From assembly GCF_021044625.1 (NCBI RefSeq), contig NZ_CP087999.1, forward strand, positions 1,939,001-2,003,000: DNA of 64,000 nt, given 5' to 3'. This document shows, one piece after another, positions 50,570 through 58,591 of this stretch; position 1 is the stretch's first letter, and each line of letters opens with the position of its first letter. The DNA is from Geomonas sp. RF6. GTDB taxonomy: Bacteria > Desulfobacterota > Desulfuromonadia > Geobacterales > Geobacteraceae. A model generated the notes under the pieces. It saw only the letters and a list, made by a program, of their open reading frames with translations. It made no database searches and was not told the origin of the DNA. The position numbers were made by a program, and so were the translations under genes.

Positions 50570-50923
50570 ATGCTCAAATCAATCCCGGTCAAACTTTTCT
50601 GCAGGCTTCTCCTCCTGGTCCTGCTGCTTGTCGCGATTAACGGCATGCATCAGCGCGCCCATGCCGAGGGGTGCACCATCTCTGCGTCCAGTCAGACCGA
50701 TCCCTCTGCGTCTCAAGACTCCCCCGCCATTCCCCTCGACCAGCACACCGAAAGCGACGGCTGCGATAGCTGCATCGATTGCGCCTGCCATGCTCCGCTG
50801 CCGGTCCAGCTCTTTCACCTCTGCTACATTCCCGTCGTCACCGACGTAGCAACCGCTGAGCCTTTCAAGCCGCTCCCCGAAGTCTACCTCTCAAAGTTCA
50901 TACCTCCGCAGTTACTCGCCTGA
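50570..50923 (+). CDS. Small secreted Cys/His-containing protein upstream of the metal efflux genes
   Basis: 117 aa. The hydrophobic N-terminus (KLFCRLLLLVLLLVAINGM) ends QRAHAEGC, a signal peptide. The mature part has ESDGCDSCIDCACHAPLP (CxxCxxCxCH), a likely metal-binding patch, and a hydrophobic C-terminal half. It precedes the RND efflux operon by 115 bp on the same strand, so a metal-sensing or chaperone role is possible. The start ATG 50570 has no good ribosome-binding site. Confidence 0.75.
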   Translation: MLKSIPVKLFCRLLLLVLLLVAINGMHQRAHAEGCTISASSQTDPSASQDSPAIPLDQHTESDGCDSCIDCACHAPLPVQLFHLCYIPVVTDVATAEPFKPLPEVYLSKFIPPQLLA

Positions 50924-51038
50924 ACCCGCACGGCAGGAGTGCGTCCTGATCCCTCCCGGGATTGATGCGCCTTCTCCCTCCCGTGCAGCTGCAATCGCAC
51001 AAAAACCGTCCTTAATAACTGAATAGGAGGCCAGTCCT

Positions 51039-52334
51039 TTGGGAAGAACCGCATTCACACGGCGCGTCCTCTTCCTTGCGCCGATACTCGTACCTGTTTT
51101 CTCATTGCAGGTGCAGGGAGAGGCGCAGGGGGGATCGCTGCCGCAAGTAATCGAGTATTCACTGCAAAACAACGGCGAGCTGCAGGCATACCGGCAGGAG
51201 AAGGAAATCCGCGAGGCGGGCAAGGTAAAGGCCCGGCTCCTGCCGAACCCCACCCTCGACCTGGAGGCCGGAACCGGTGCCCTCAGCGGCAGCGAAGAAA
51301 ACAACCTGGAGCTCGGCATCTCCCAGGAGTTTCTCCTGTGGGGCAAAAAAGAGAAACGCCTTGCCGTTGCCGAGCGCGATCTGGACCTGTATCGCTGGCA
51401 GGTCGCCGAACGGGAGCGGGGGGTGCGCGAGGAAGTCGCCCTCGCTTACTACGACGTCCTTGCCGCGCGGGAGCGGGTGTCTCTCGGCGACCGCTCCATC
51501 GCACTGAGCCGCCAGCTCCTCGATGTGGCGAAAGAGAGGCTCCAGGCGGGGGACATCCCGGAGCTGGAGATGAACCTCGTCAAGGTGGAGGTGGGGCGCA
51601 GTGAGGGGGTACGGTTGGAGGCGGCAAGGGACCTCCTGCAAAAGGAGGCGCGTCTTGCCTCCCTTTCCGGCGCACCCGGCGCTGGTGAAGCCGCCCCATA
51701 CGGAAAGCTTGAGGATGGCATCGCGGACATGCCGAAGCCCCTCGCCGAGCTGAAGCTCCTGGCGCGTGAGAGGCGGCCGGATCTGAAGGTCCTCGACGCG
51801 GAAAGACGGCGGGGGGAAGCGGAGATATCGCTCGCCCGGGCGGAGAGGATCCCGAACCTCACGGCAGGACTCGCGCTGCGCCGCGACACCACAACGATGG
51901 AGATCGGCGGGGTGGAGGGGAAGGAGACCGCGTACACGGTAGCGCTCCGGTTCTCGGTCCCTCTTCCTGTCTTCGACAAAAACCAGGCAGCGCTCCAGGA
52001 GGCGAGGGGGCGGCGAAACAGCAGCGAAACCCGCCTCACGGCAGCAGCAAGAAATGTGGAGCGGGAAGTCGGCACCGCCTACGCTGCCTTCGAGAATGCC
52101 ACTTCCGTACTCTCCCTCTACAAGGGCGAGATCATTCCGCAGCTGGAGGAAAACGTGAAGCTGACCCAGGAGGCATACCGGCTCGGCGAGGTGGGTATCC
52201 TCAGCATCATTGAGGAGCAGAGGAAATTTTTCGAGGTGAGTGAAGGGTATCTTGCGGCGCTCCATGCGCGGCAGACGGCCTTTGTCAGACTCATGTCCGC
52301 GAGCGCGTCGGACCTTACCGGAGGTGAGAAATGA
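51039..52334 (+). CDS. RND efflux outer-membrane factor (CzcC/CusC-like, TolC family)
   Basis: 431 aa with a TTG start: AGGAGG (51026-51031) lies eight bases before TTG 51039 and no better ATG exists. A signal peptide (RRVLFLAPILVPVFSLQVQG) precedes two outer-membrane-efflux repeats. ATGA overlaps the next gene (52331-52334). It forms the outer-membrane duct of the tripartite pump. Confidence 0.9.
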   Translation: MGRTAFTRRVLFLAPILVPVFSLQVQGEAQGGSLPQVIEYSLQNNGELQAYRQEKEIREAGKVKARLLPNPTLDLEAGTGALSGSEENNLELGISQEFLLWGKKEKRLAVAERDLDLYRWQVAERERGVREEVALAYYDVLAARERVSLGDRSIALSRQLLDVAKERLQAGDIPELEMNLVKVEVGRSEGVRLEAARDLLQKEARLASLSGAPGAGEAAPYGKLEDGIADMPKPLAELKLLARERRPDLKVLDAERRRGEAEISLARAERIPNLTAGLALRRDTTTMEIGGVEGKETAYTVALRFSVPLPVFDKNQAALQEARGRRNSSETRLTAAARNVEREVGTAYAAFENATSVLSLYKGEIIPQLEENVKLTQEAYRLGEVGILSIIEEQRKFFEVSEGYLAALHARQTAFVRLMSASASDLTGGEK

Positions 52335-53596
52335 AGAGCAAATTGGTAATCCTGGCCGTCGCCGGATCTATAGCGCTCGGCTGCGGGCTCGGGTACCGCT
52401 TCGCGAAACTCGACGGCGGCGGTGAGGGAAAGCATGGCACCGCGCAGCACGAGGAGGAGACTCACAAGGTGGAGACCCACAAGGAGGAGGCGCACGCAGA
52501 GGGTGCAGAAGAACATGAGGCACACGGTGAAGAGGTTGAGGTCGCCATGACGCTCGAGGCACAGAAGGCAAACGGCATCGCCGTCCAGGGAGCGAAGGCG
52601 GAGCGTATCGCCGGCGTCATCAGCGCCACCGGAAAGGTGGAGGCCAATGCCGACCGCATCGCCCACGTTTCCCCCCGCATCTCGGGAAAGGTTGTTTCCG
52701 TCAGGGGATCGCTCGGGGACGCCGTCGGGGCCGGGCAGACGCTCGTGACGCTGGACAGCGTCGAACTCGCCGACTCCCTCAATCGCTACCATCAGTCGAG
52801 GACGAAGCTCGCGCTCGCCCAGTCCAACATGGAACGGGTCAAGGCGCTGGTGGAGAAGAAGATAGCGGCACGAAAGGAGATCCTGCAGGCGGAGACGGAG
52901 TACAAGTACGCCCAGACGGAGCTGCACACGGACGGGGAGCGCCTTGCGCTGTACGGCGTCTCCGTCTCCGATCTCCAGAAGGGGGGGCGCAAAAAGCCGG
53001 TCCTGCCGGTCACCTCTCCCATCAGCGGGATCATCACCGAAAAGCACGCGATCGTGGGCGAACTTGCCGACCCCACAAAGAGCCTCTTCACCGTCGCCGA
53101 TCTTTCCTCCGTCTGGGTAGTGGTGGACGTCAATGAAAAGGACCTCGCCAAGGTGCGCCGGGGGCAGGTCGCCACCGTCTCCGTCGGGGCATTCCCCGAT
53201 CTCAGGCTGAAGGGGCGCATCACCTACATCGCCGACCAGGTAGACGAGTCCACCCACACGGTGAAGGCGCGGGTGGAGGTTGCCAATCCCGGGCGGAAGC
53301 TGAAGCCGGAGATGTTCGCCACGGTGGAGCTCGCGCTCGCTCCCGACGCACCTCCTGTCCTCGCGGTTCCCGAGGACGCCCTGCAGGACCTCGACGGGAA
53401 GAAAGTGCTCTTCATCGCCGAAGGGGACTCCCGCTTCGCTGCGCGCCCGGTCCAGACCGGCCGGAGCGGCGGCGGCATGGTGGAGATCGTCTCGGGGCTG
53501 GAGGCTGGGGAAAAGTACGCCGCCAAGGGCGCCTTCATCCTCAAATCCGAGGTGAAGAAGGGCGAAATAAAGGACGAGCACAATCATGGCAAGTGA
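52331..53596 (+). CDS. RND efflux membrane-fusion protein (CzcB/CusB-like) with His-rich N-terminus
   Basis: 421 aa. An N-terminal hydrophobic segment (LVILAVAGSIALGCGLGY) is followed by a His/Glu-rich stretch (HEEETHKVETHKEEAHAEG; about residues 38-68) that should bind divalent or monovalent metal, then a HlyD-type coiled hairpin and beta-barrel (ISGKVVSVRGSLGDAVGAGQ; TSPISGIITEKH). It overlaps the RND gene by 11 bp, showing tight coupling. Confidence 0.92.
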   Translation: MKSKLVILAVAGSIALGCGLGYRFAKLDGGGEGKHGTAQHEEETHKVETHKEEAHAEGAEEHEAHGEEVEVAMTLEAQKANGIAVQGAKAERIAGVISATGKVEANADRIAHVSPRISGKVVSVRGSLGDAVGAGQTLVTLDSVELADSLNRYHQSRTKLALAQSNMERVKALVEKKIAARKEILQAETEYKYAQTELHTDGERLALYGVSVSDLQKGGRKKPVLPVTSPISGIITEKHAIVGELADPTKSLFTVADLSSVWVVVDVNEKDLAKVRRGQVATVSVGAFPDLRLKGRITYIADQVDESTHTVKARVEVANPGRKLKPEMFATVELALAPDAPPVLAVPEDALQDLDGKKVLFIAEGDSRFAARPVQTGRSGGGMVEIVSGLEAGEKYAAKGAFILKSEVKKGEIKDEHNHGK

Positions 53597-56500
53597 TGCG
53601 AGGGAGAGCGCAAGCGGCGGACGAGAGGTAACGGTGCTGGAAAGGGTCATCGCTTATACCTTGCGGCAGAAGGGGATGATCCTCTTCCTCGCCCTGCTGA
53701 TCGTCATTTTCGGAGCCTACTCCTACATCAAGCTCCCCATCGACGCCTTTCCCGATGTGACGAACATCCAGGTGGAGGTGGTGAGCCATGCCGACGGCCT
53801 CTCGGCAATAGAGATCGAGAGGAACGTTACCTACCCCATCGAGATGGCGATGCGCGGACTGCCGGGGATCGAGCAGATGCGCTCCGTCACCAAGTTCGGC
53901 CTCTCCATCGTCACCATCGTCTTCAAGGATGACGTGGACATCTACTTCGCGCGCCAGCTCGTCTTCGAGCGCCTTGCCGAGGCCCGGGAGAAGGTCCCGA
54001 AGGGGGTGGAGGTCGCCATGGGGCCGATCGGCACCGCCATGGGGGAGATCTACCAGTACACCCTCGAAGGGAAGATGCCGCAGGACCCGCAGCAAAAGAC
54101 CACCTATCTCACGAACCTGCGGACGATCCAGGAGTGGATAGTGACCCCGCAGCTGAAAAGCGTGGCGGGTGTGAACGAGATCAACTCCTACGGCGGGTAC
54201 TTCAAGGAGTACCAGGTCCTCGTCTCGCCGGAGAAGCTCCTGAAGTACGGCACGACGGTGGACGACGTCTACGAGGCGATCGGCAGCAACAACGAGAACG
54301 TCGGCGGCAACCTGCTGGAGCGCGGCACCGACCAGTACATCGTTCGCGGCGTCGGGCTCATCAAGGACGTCTCCGACATCGAGCGAATCGTCCTTAAGTC
54401 TCCGGGGGGGACACCGACGTATCTCCGTGACGTTGCCACCGTGAAGGTCGGGGAGGCGGTGCGCATGGGTGCCGCCATGAAGAACGGCAAGGACGAGTGC
54501 GTCGGCGGGATCGTCATGATGCTGCGCGGCGAAAACAGCCGCGAGGTCGTGCGCCGGGTCGCAGAAAAGGTGCGGGAGATCAACGAGAACAACGTCCTCC
54601 CCGACGGGATAAAGATCGTCCCCTACTACGACAGAAGCGACATCGTGAAGGAAAGCGTCTCCACGGTGAACAAGGCGCTCATCGAGGGGTCCATCCTCGT
54701 GCTCATCGTCCTCTACCTCCTCCTGAACAGCATCAGGGGGAGCATGGTGGTCCTTATCGCCCTCCCCCTGTCGCTCCTGGCGACCTTCATCGTCATGAAG
54801 CTCACCGGGATCAGCGCGAACCTCATGTCGCTGGGGGGGCTCGCCATCTCCATCGGCATGATCATCGACACCACCATTATCCAGGTGGAAAACGTCCAGC
54901 GGCACCTGAGCGAAGAGGGAGGAGACCGCACCAAACTCGCCACCGTGCTCCGGGCCGTCATGGAGGTGAGGAAGCCGAGCATCTTCGGCGAGCTCATCAT
55001 CGCCCTCACCTTTATCCCCATCCTCTCCCTGGAGGGGATCGAGGGGAAGATGTTCGGGCCGCTGGCGATCACGGTCGCCATCGCTCTGGTGGCCTCCCTC
55101 TTCCTCTCCATATTCGTGATCCCGGTTCTTTGCCTCCTCTTCCTGAAGCCGCAGCCGGAGAAGGAAAGCGCGATCATGAGGGAAGCGACGAAGGCGTATT
55201 TGCCTCTTCTGGAATACGCCATGGGGAGGAGAGGGGCGGTCCTCGGCGTCGCCGGGATTCTGCTGGTCAGCTCCATCTTCCTTCTGACGCGCCTGGGGAC
55301 CGAGTTCATCCCCGCCATGGACGAAGGCTCCTTCGACATGGACGTCTCCCTGCTCCCCGGGGTGTCGCTCGCGAAGGCGATGGAGGTGAACCAGCGGGCC
55401 GCCGAGAAGCTGAAGGCGTTTCCGGAACTCGACACGATCGTTTCACGAACGGGACAGACCGGGGTGGCGCTGGACACCAGGGGCTCGGACAAGACCGGGT
55501 ACGTGGGGATCTTCAAACCGAGGAGCGAGTGGAAGCGGGACATCTCCAAGGAGGAGCTGACCAACGAGATGCGCGAGTCGCTGGAGTCGATCGCGGGGAT
55601 CACCCTCGGTTTCAGCCAGCCGATCCAATGCCGTATCGACGAGCTGGTGGCCGGGACGCGGGCGCAGCTCATCGTGAAGCTCTTTGGAGATGACATGGAG
55701 ACGCTGAGCCGGAAATCCACCGAGATAGCGAAGGTTCTGTCCACGGTGCGGGGGGGAACCGACCTCGCCGCGGAGAAGGTGTCGGGGCAGCCGTACCTGA
55801 CGGTCGACATCGATCGCGGCAAGATAGCCCGGTACGGCCTGAACATAAGCGATGTGCAGAAAGTCATCGAGATCGCCGTTGCCGGGAAGGCGGCTTCCGA
55901 GCTGTACGAGGAGAACCGCAGCTTCCCCATATCGGTGCGTCTGCCGGAGGAGAAGAGGAACTCGCTGGAGGCGATCAACAACCTGATGATCGCTACAAAG
56001 ACCGGGGGCAATGTCCCGCTGGCGCAGCTGGCGGAGGTGAAGATGGTCGAGGGGCCGGTGCAGATCAGCCGCCAGGACGGGGTGCGCCGGATCGGCATCG
56101 AGATGAACATCACCGGCCGCGACATAGGGAGCTTTGTCGCCGAGGCGAAGGAGAAGATCAGGAAAGAGGTGAAGCTGCCGCCGGGGTACTATATCACCTG
56201 GGGCGGCCAGTTCGAAAACCAGCAGCGCGCCATGAAGAAGCTGATGATCATCGGTCCTGTGGCGGTCGCCGTGATCCTGCTCCTCCTGTACGTCACCTTC
56301 CGCTCCATCCGACTGGCGCTTCTGGTCATATCGAACCTTCCTTTTGCACTCATCGGCGGGGTCTTCTCCCTCTTCATATCGGGGCAGTACCTCTCCGTCC
56401 CCGCTTCCGTCGGTTTTGTCGTCCTCTTCGGCGTCGCGGTACTGAACGGTCTCGTGCTGGTGTCGCGCATCTCGCAGCTGCGGGACGAGGGGCTCGAACT

Positions 56501-56738
56501 CCAGGAAGCGATCAGGAAGGGGAGCCTCGACCGGCTGCGCCCGGTCCTGATGACCGCATCGATCGCCATCTTCAGCCTGGTACCGATGCTCCTGGCGAGC
56601 GGCACCGGCTCCGAGATCCAGAAACCGCTGGCAACGGTCGTGGTGGGAGGACTGGTGACTTCCACGCTCCTCACCCTCCTGGTCATTCCATCGCTGTACG
56701 GGTGGTTCGAGAAGAAGGGGGCCGCGGCGGAGAGGTAA
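53586..56738 (+). CDS. RND heavy-metal efflux inner-membrane pump (CzcA/CusA-like)
   Basis: 1050 aa, full length. Twelve transmembrane segments, two large periplasmic loops, and the proton-relay helix TM4 reading SIGMIIDTTIIQVEN, with a single Asp plus Glu rather than the paired Asp of CzcA-type pumps. Typical family strings include YIKLPIDAFPDVTN, GLPGIEQMRSVTKFGLSIVT and PSVGFVVLFGVAVLNG-like PASVGFVVLFGVAVLNG near the end. The pump exports metal cations; the TM4 pattern is closer to CusA, but I did not find a clear Cus-type methionine triad, so the metal is undecided. Confidence 0.95.
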   Translation: MASDARESASGGREVTVLERVIAYTLRQKGMILFLALLIVIFGAYSYIKLPIDAFPDVTNIQVEVVSHADGLSAIEIERNVTYPIEMAMRGLPGIEQMRSVTKFGLSIVTIVFKDDVDIYFARQLVFERLAEAREKVPKGVEVAMGPIGTAMGEIYQYTLEGKMPQDPQQKTTYLTNLRTIQEWIVTPQLKSVAGVNEINSYGGYFKEYQVLVSPEKLLKYGTTVDDVYEAIGSNNENVGGNLLERGTDQYIVRGVGLIKDVSDIERIVLKSPGGTPTYLRDVATVKVGEAVRMGAAMKNGKDECVGGIVMMLRGENSREVVRRVAEKVREINENNVLPDGIKIVPYYDRSDIVKESVSTVNKALIEGSILVLIVLYLLLNSIRGSMVVLIALPLSLLATFIVMKLTGISANLMSLGGLAISIGMIIDTTIIQVENVQRHLSEEGGDRTKLATVLRAVMEVRKPSIFGELIIALTFIPILSLEGIEGKMFGPLAITVAIALVASLFLSIFVIPVLCLLFLKPQPEKESAIMREATKAYLPLLEYAMGRRGAVLGVAGILLVSSIFLLTRLGTEFIPAMDEGSFDMDVSLLPGVSLAKAMEVNQRAAEKLKAFPELDTIVSRTGQTGVALDTRGSDKTGYVGIFKPRSEWKRDISKEELTNEMRESLESIAGITLGFSQPIQCRIDELVAGTRAQLIVKLFGDDMETLSRKSTEIAKVLSTVRGGTDLAAEKVSGQPYLTVDIDRGKIARYGLNISDVQKVIEIAVAGKAASELYEENRSFPISVRLPEEKRNSLEAINNLMIATKTGGNVPLAQLAEVKMVEGPVQISRQDGVRRIGIEMNITGRDIGSFVAEAKEKIRKEVKLPPGYYITWGGQFENQQRAMKKLMIIGPVAVAVILLLLYVTFRSIRLALLVISNLPFALIGGVFSLFISGQYLSVPASVGFVVLFGVAVLNGLVLVSRISQLRDEGLELQEAIRKGSLDRLRPVLMTASIAIFSLVPMLLASGTGSEIQKPLATVVVGGLVTSTLLTLLVIPSLYGWFEKKGAAAER

Positions 56739-56793
56739 CAGCATCCCGGGAGGCCGGAGCGATTTTATCTGGTAGCATCTTTTACTGCGGCAT

Positions 56794-56840
56794 CTGATGC
56801 CCCCTCCCAGTCGGGAGGGGGTAGGGGAGGGGGGACCCTT
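56794..56840. repeat. GC-rich inverted repeat before the secreted protein gene
   Basis: TGCCCCCTCCCAGTCGGGAG then GGGGTAGGGGAGGGG, a member of the CCCTCCC/GGGAGGG family, just upstream of the AAGGAGGGAGGA ribosome-binding site region of the next gene. Confidence 0.55.
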
Positions 56841-56885
56841 TCTGCAGCGGCGGTCGCAGCTTTTTCTGACAAAGGAGGGAGGAAA

Positions 56886-57461
56886 ATGAAAAGAGGAGCA
56901 TGGGGACTTGTCATAGCGATGGCATTAACATGCAGCGTCGCCGCGAACGCAGAGACGGTAAAGGGTGGCAGCGGCGGCATCATGCAGGAGGCGGGTGTTG
57001 CCACCGCGGCCTCGAAGGGGTATTGCAACCTGCGCATCACCGCCTCCCTGAAGACCCACACCCCCGGAGTCCATTCCACCCCCGACCTTCACGGCACCCC
57101 GGAGTACAAGCTGCTGCTAAAGATAGACGGCAAGGACGTGCCGCTGCCGGCAACCTTGCGGCAGGAGGAGACGGAAATGCGGCGCCTCGCGGACGCCGAG
57201 GTGGGGGCGGGGATGCTGTACAGCTTCTACAACAATGTGCCGATCCCGGCGGGGAGGCACGAGATTGTCCTCGCGATACCCGCAGATAAAGTCGTCGTGG
57301 AGCGGGAGATAACCCTTGCAGAAGGAAGCAGCAACACCCTCTCCTTTGAGCCGGAGTACAGGTGGGCCCCGGGCAAAGAGCGCCTGCGGTTCTACGGGAC
57401 GACGAGCTACAAGGAAGGGATAAAAGGGTTTACCGTGGTGTTAAACGGGAAGGCGCTGTAA
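56886..57461 (+). CDS. Secreted protein of unknown function downstream of the RND pump
   Basis: 191 aa. A signal peptide (LVIAMALTCSVAANA, cleavage about after residue 23) precedes a beta-rich mature part (YKLLLKIDGKDVPLPATL; AGRHEIVLAIPADKVVVERE) that could be an immunoglobulin- or PEGA-like fold. No Cys pairs apart from one in GYCNL. A strong AAAGGAGGGAGGAAA precedes ATG 56886. Position suggests a link with the efflux operon; family unknown. Confidence 0.8.
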   Translation: MKRGAWGLVIAMALTCSVAANAETVKGGSGGIMQEAGVATAASKGYCNLRITASLKTHTPGVHSTPDLHGTPEYKLLLKIDGKDVPLPATLRQEETEMRRLADAEVGAGMLYSFYNNVPIPAGRHEIVLAIPADKVVVEREITLAEGSSNTLSFEPEYRWAPGKERLRFYGTTSYKEGIKGFTVVLNGKAL

Positions 57462-57474
57462 GCAAATGTGGCAA

Positions 57475-57573
57475 TGTAGGCCGGAATAAGCGGAGCGTTT
57501 CCGGCAAACAGGTGGCATTGGAGGGGAATCACCAGGGTCTGCCGGGAACGCCTGCGGCTTATCCCGGCCTACA
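57475..57573. repeat. REP/BIME-like element (A-type left, G-type right)
   Basis: Left arm CCGGAATAAGCGGAG and GTTTCCGGCAA from 57475; right arm GCCGGGAACGCC and CTTATCCCGGCCTACA ending 57573. Confidence 0.9.
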
Positions 57574-57592
57574 TGAAACCGTTGAAGCAGCC

Positions 57593-57655
57593 GCGCCGTC
57601 ATGTCGGCTGCGCCGCCACCGCAGGCAAGATGCCTGCGCTCCAGCGCGGGTTGCC
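57593..57655. repeat. Second copy of the CTGGAGCG/CTGCGCTCCAG repeat
   Basis: GCCGCGCCGTCATGTCGGCT ... CGCAGGCAAGATGCCTGCGC then TCCAGCGCG, read in reverse, matches the repeat at 30469. Confidence 0.65.
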
Positions 57656-57684
57656 CTTGCGTCTCTTCGGACGACGTGCAGCAA

Positions 57685-57716
57685 TGTAGGCCGGAATAAG
57701 CGGAGCGTTTCCGGCA
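57685..57716. repeat. REP/BIME-like family, single A-type arm
   Basis: Left arm as in the copy at 57475, followed by the same kind of linker (AAAAAGGCGGCATTGG), but no G-type partner arm follows. This is a truncated duplicate of the neighbouring element. Confidence 0.8.
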
Positions 57717-57803
57717 AAAAGGCGGCATTGGGCGCGATCACCCTGCTCCACACCGAGAGAGAGGAAGTCTACTGCCATACAAATCTGTCGGAGAGGAGGG
57801 GCA

Positions 57804-57989
57804 ATGCAATGGAAGAAGGTGGTTCCATCTTCCTCTGTGACAATCGACGCTTATGCCACGAAGGTGCCGGAGGGCTATACTATAGGTGAGGACCGGAAGG
57901 TGTTTACGGAGGACCCGGCATTGCAACGATCATGCGCCCTCCGGACCGGCGCGCACCGGAGGCACCGCAGGAAGCGCCGCGGTATCTGA
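57804..57989 (+). CDS. Possible small protein, unknown function
   Basis: 61 aa in the gap before the universal stress gene. ATG 57804 follows GAGAGGAGGGGC, a strong ribosome-binding site. The first part (SVTIDAYATKVPEGYTIGED) looks protein-like, while the end is Arg/His-rich and may be out of frame. It could be real, a degraded gene, or chance. No family recognised. Confidence 0.35.
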   Translation: MQWKKVVPSSSVTIDAYATKVPEGYTIGEDRKVFTEDPALQRSCALRTGAHRRHRRKRRGI

Positions 57990-58047
57990 TCCCGCAAAGG
58001 GAGTACCGTTCCGGATCGCTCAAAGAGGTGCCAGCGAGGAAAGAACC

Positions 58048-58530
58048 ATGTTAGACGTCAAGCGCATTCTCGTGGTGAACCGTCTTACCCAGTACAGCCG
58101 CGACGCCCTCGTAGTGGGGGTGAAGCTGGCGAAGCGTTTCGGCGCGGAGCTCAGCGTCATCCGCATCATCTCCAATCCGGTCGACCTGGAGGCGGTGAAC
58201 GCCCCGAGCGTCCTCTTCAGTGGAGAGCAGTACCGCAACTACCTTTCGGTCCGGGAGCAGTACAAGGAGGACCTGGAGAAGGCGGTACAGCAGGTAACGA
58301 GGGACGGGGTGCCGATAAAAGAATATCTTGCAGAGACACAGCCCGTGAAGGAGATAGTGCGGATTGTGGAGCGTGAGGGGATAGACCTCGTGGTGGTTCT
58401 GGCGCACGAGGAAGGGCGCCTGGAGCACATGCTCTTTGGCGGCGAGGATGATGCCTTGATACGGAAGCTCCCCTGCTCGATCCTCCTCGTGAAGCACGAA
58501 CCGCAGCCGGTATCGTGGAAAGAGCCGTGA
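58048..58530 (+). CDS. Universal stress protein (UspA family)
   Basis: 160 aa with the Rossmann-like Usp fold: KRILVVNRLTQYSRDALVVG start, long helix, IDLVVVLAHEEGRLEHMLFG and the end LIRKLPCSILLVKHEP, where the ATP-binding G2xG9G(S/T) motif is degenerate. ATG 58048 follows GAGGA; in-frame upstream starts have no site. Confidence 0.9.
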   Translation: MLDVKRILVVNRLTQYSRDALVVGVKLAKRFGAELSVIRIISNPVDLEAVNAPSVLFSGEQYRNYLSVREQYKEDLEKAVQQVTRDGVPIKEYLAETQPVKEIVRIVEREGIDLVVVLAHEEGRLEHMLFGGEDDALIRKLPCSILLVKHEPQPVSWKEP

Positions 58531-58549
58531 CAGAGCGTTGAGAACGAGA

Positions 58550-58587
58550 GGGCGGGAAAGGATGGACGCGTCCGCCCTTTCCCGCCC
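58550..58587. terminator. Hairpin between convergent genes (probable terminator)
   Basis: GGGCGGGAAAGG (58550-58561) pairs exactly with CCTTTCCCGCCC (58576-58587). No T-run follows on either strand, so it may act with Rho or simply protect 3' ends. Confidence 0.5.
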
Positions 58588-58591
58588 CCTC

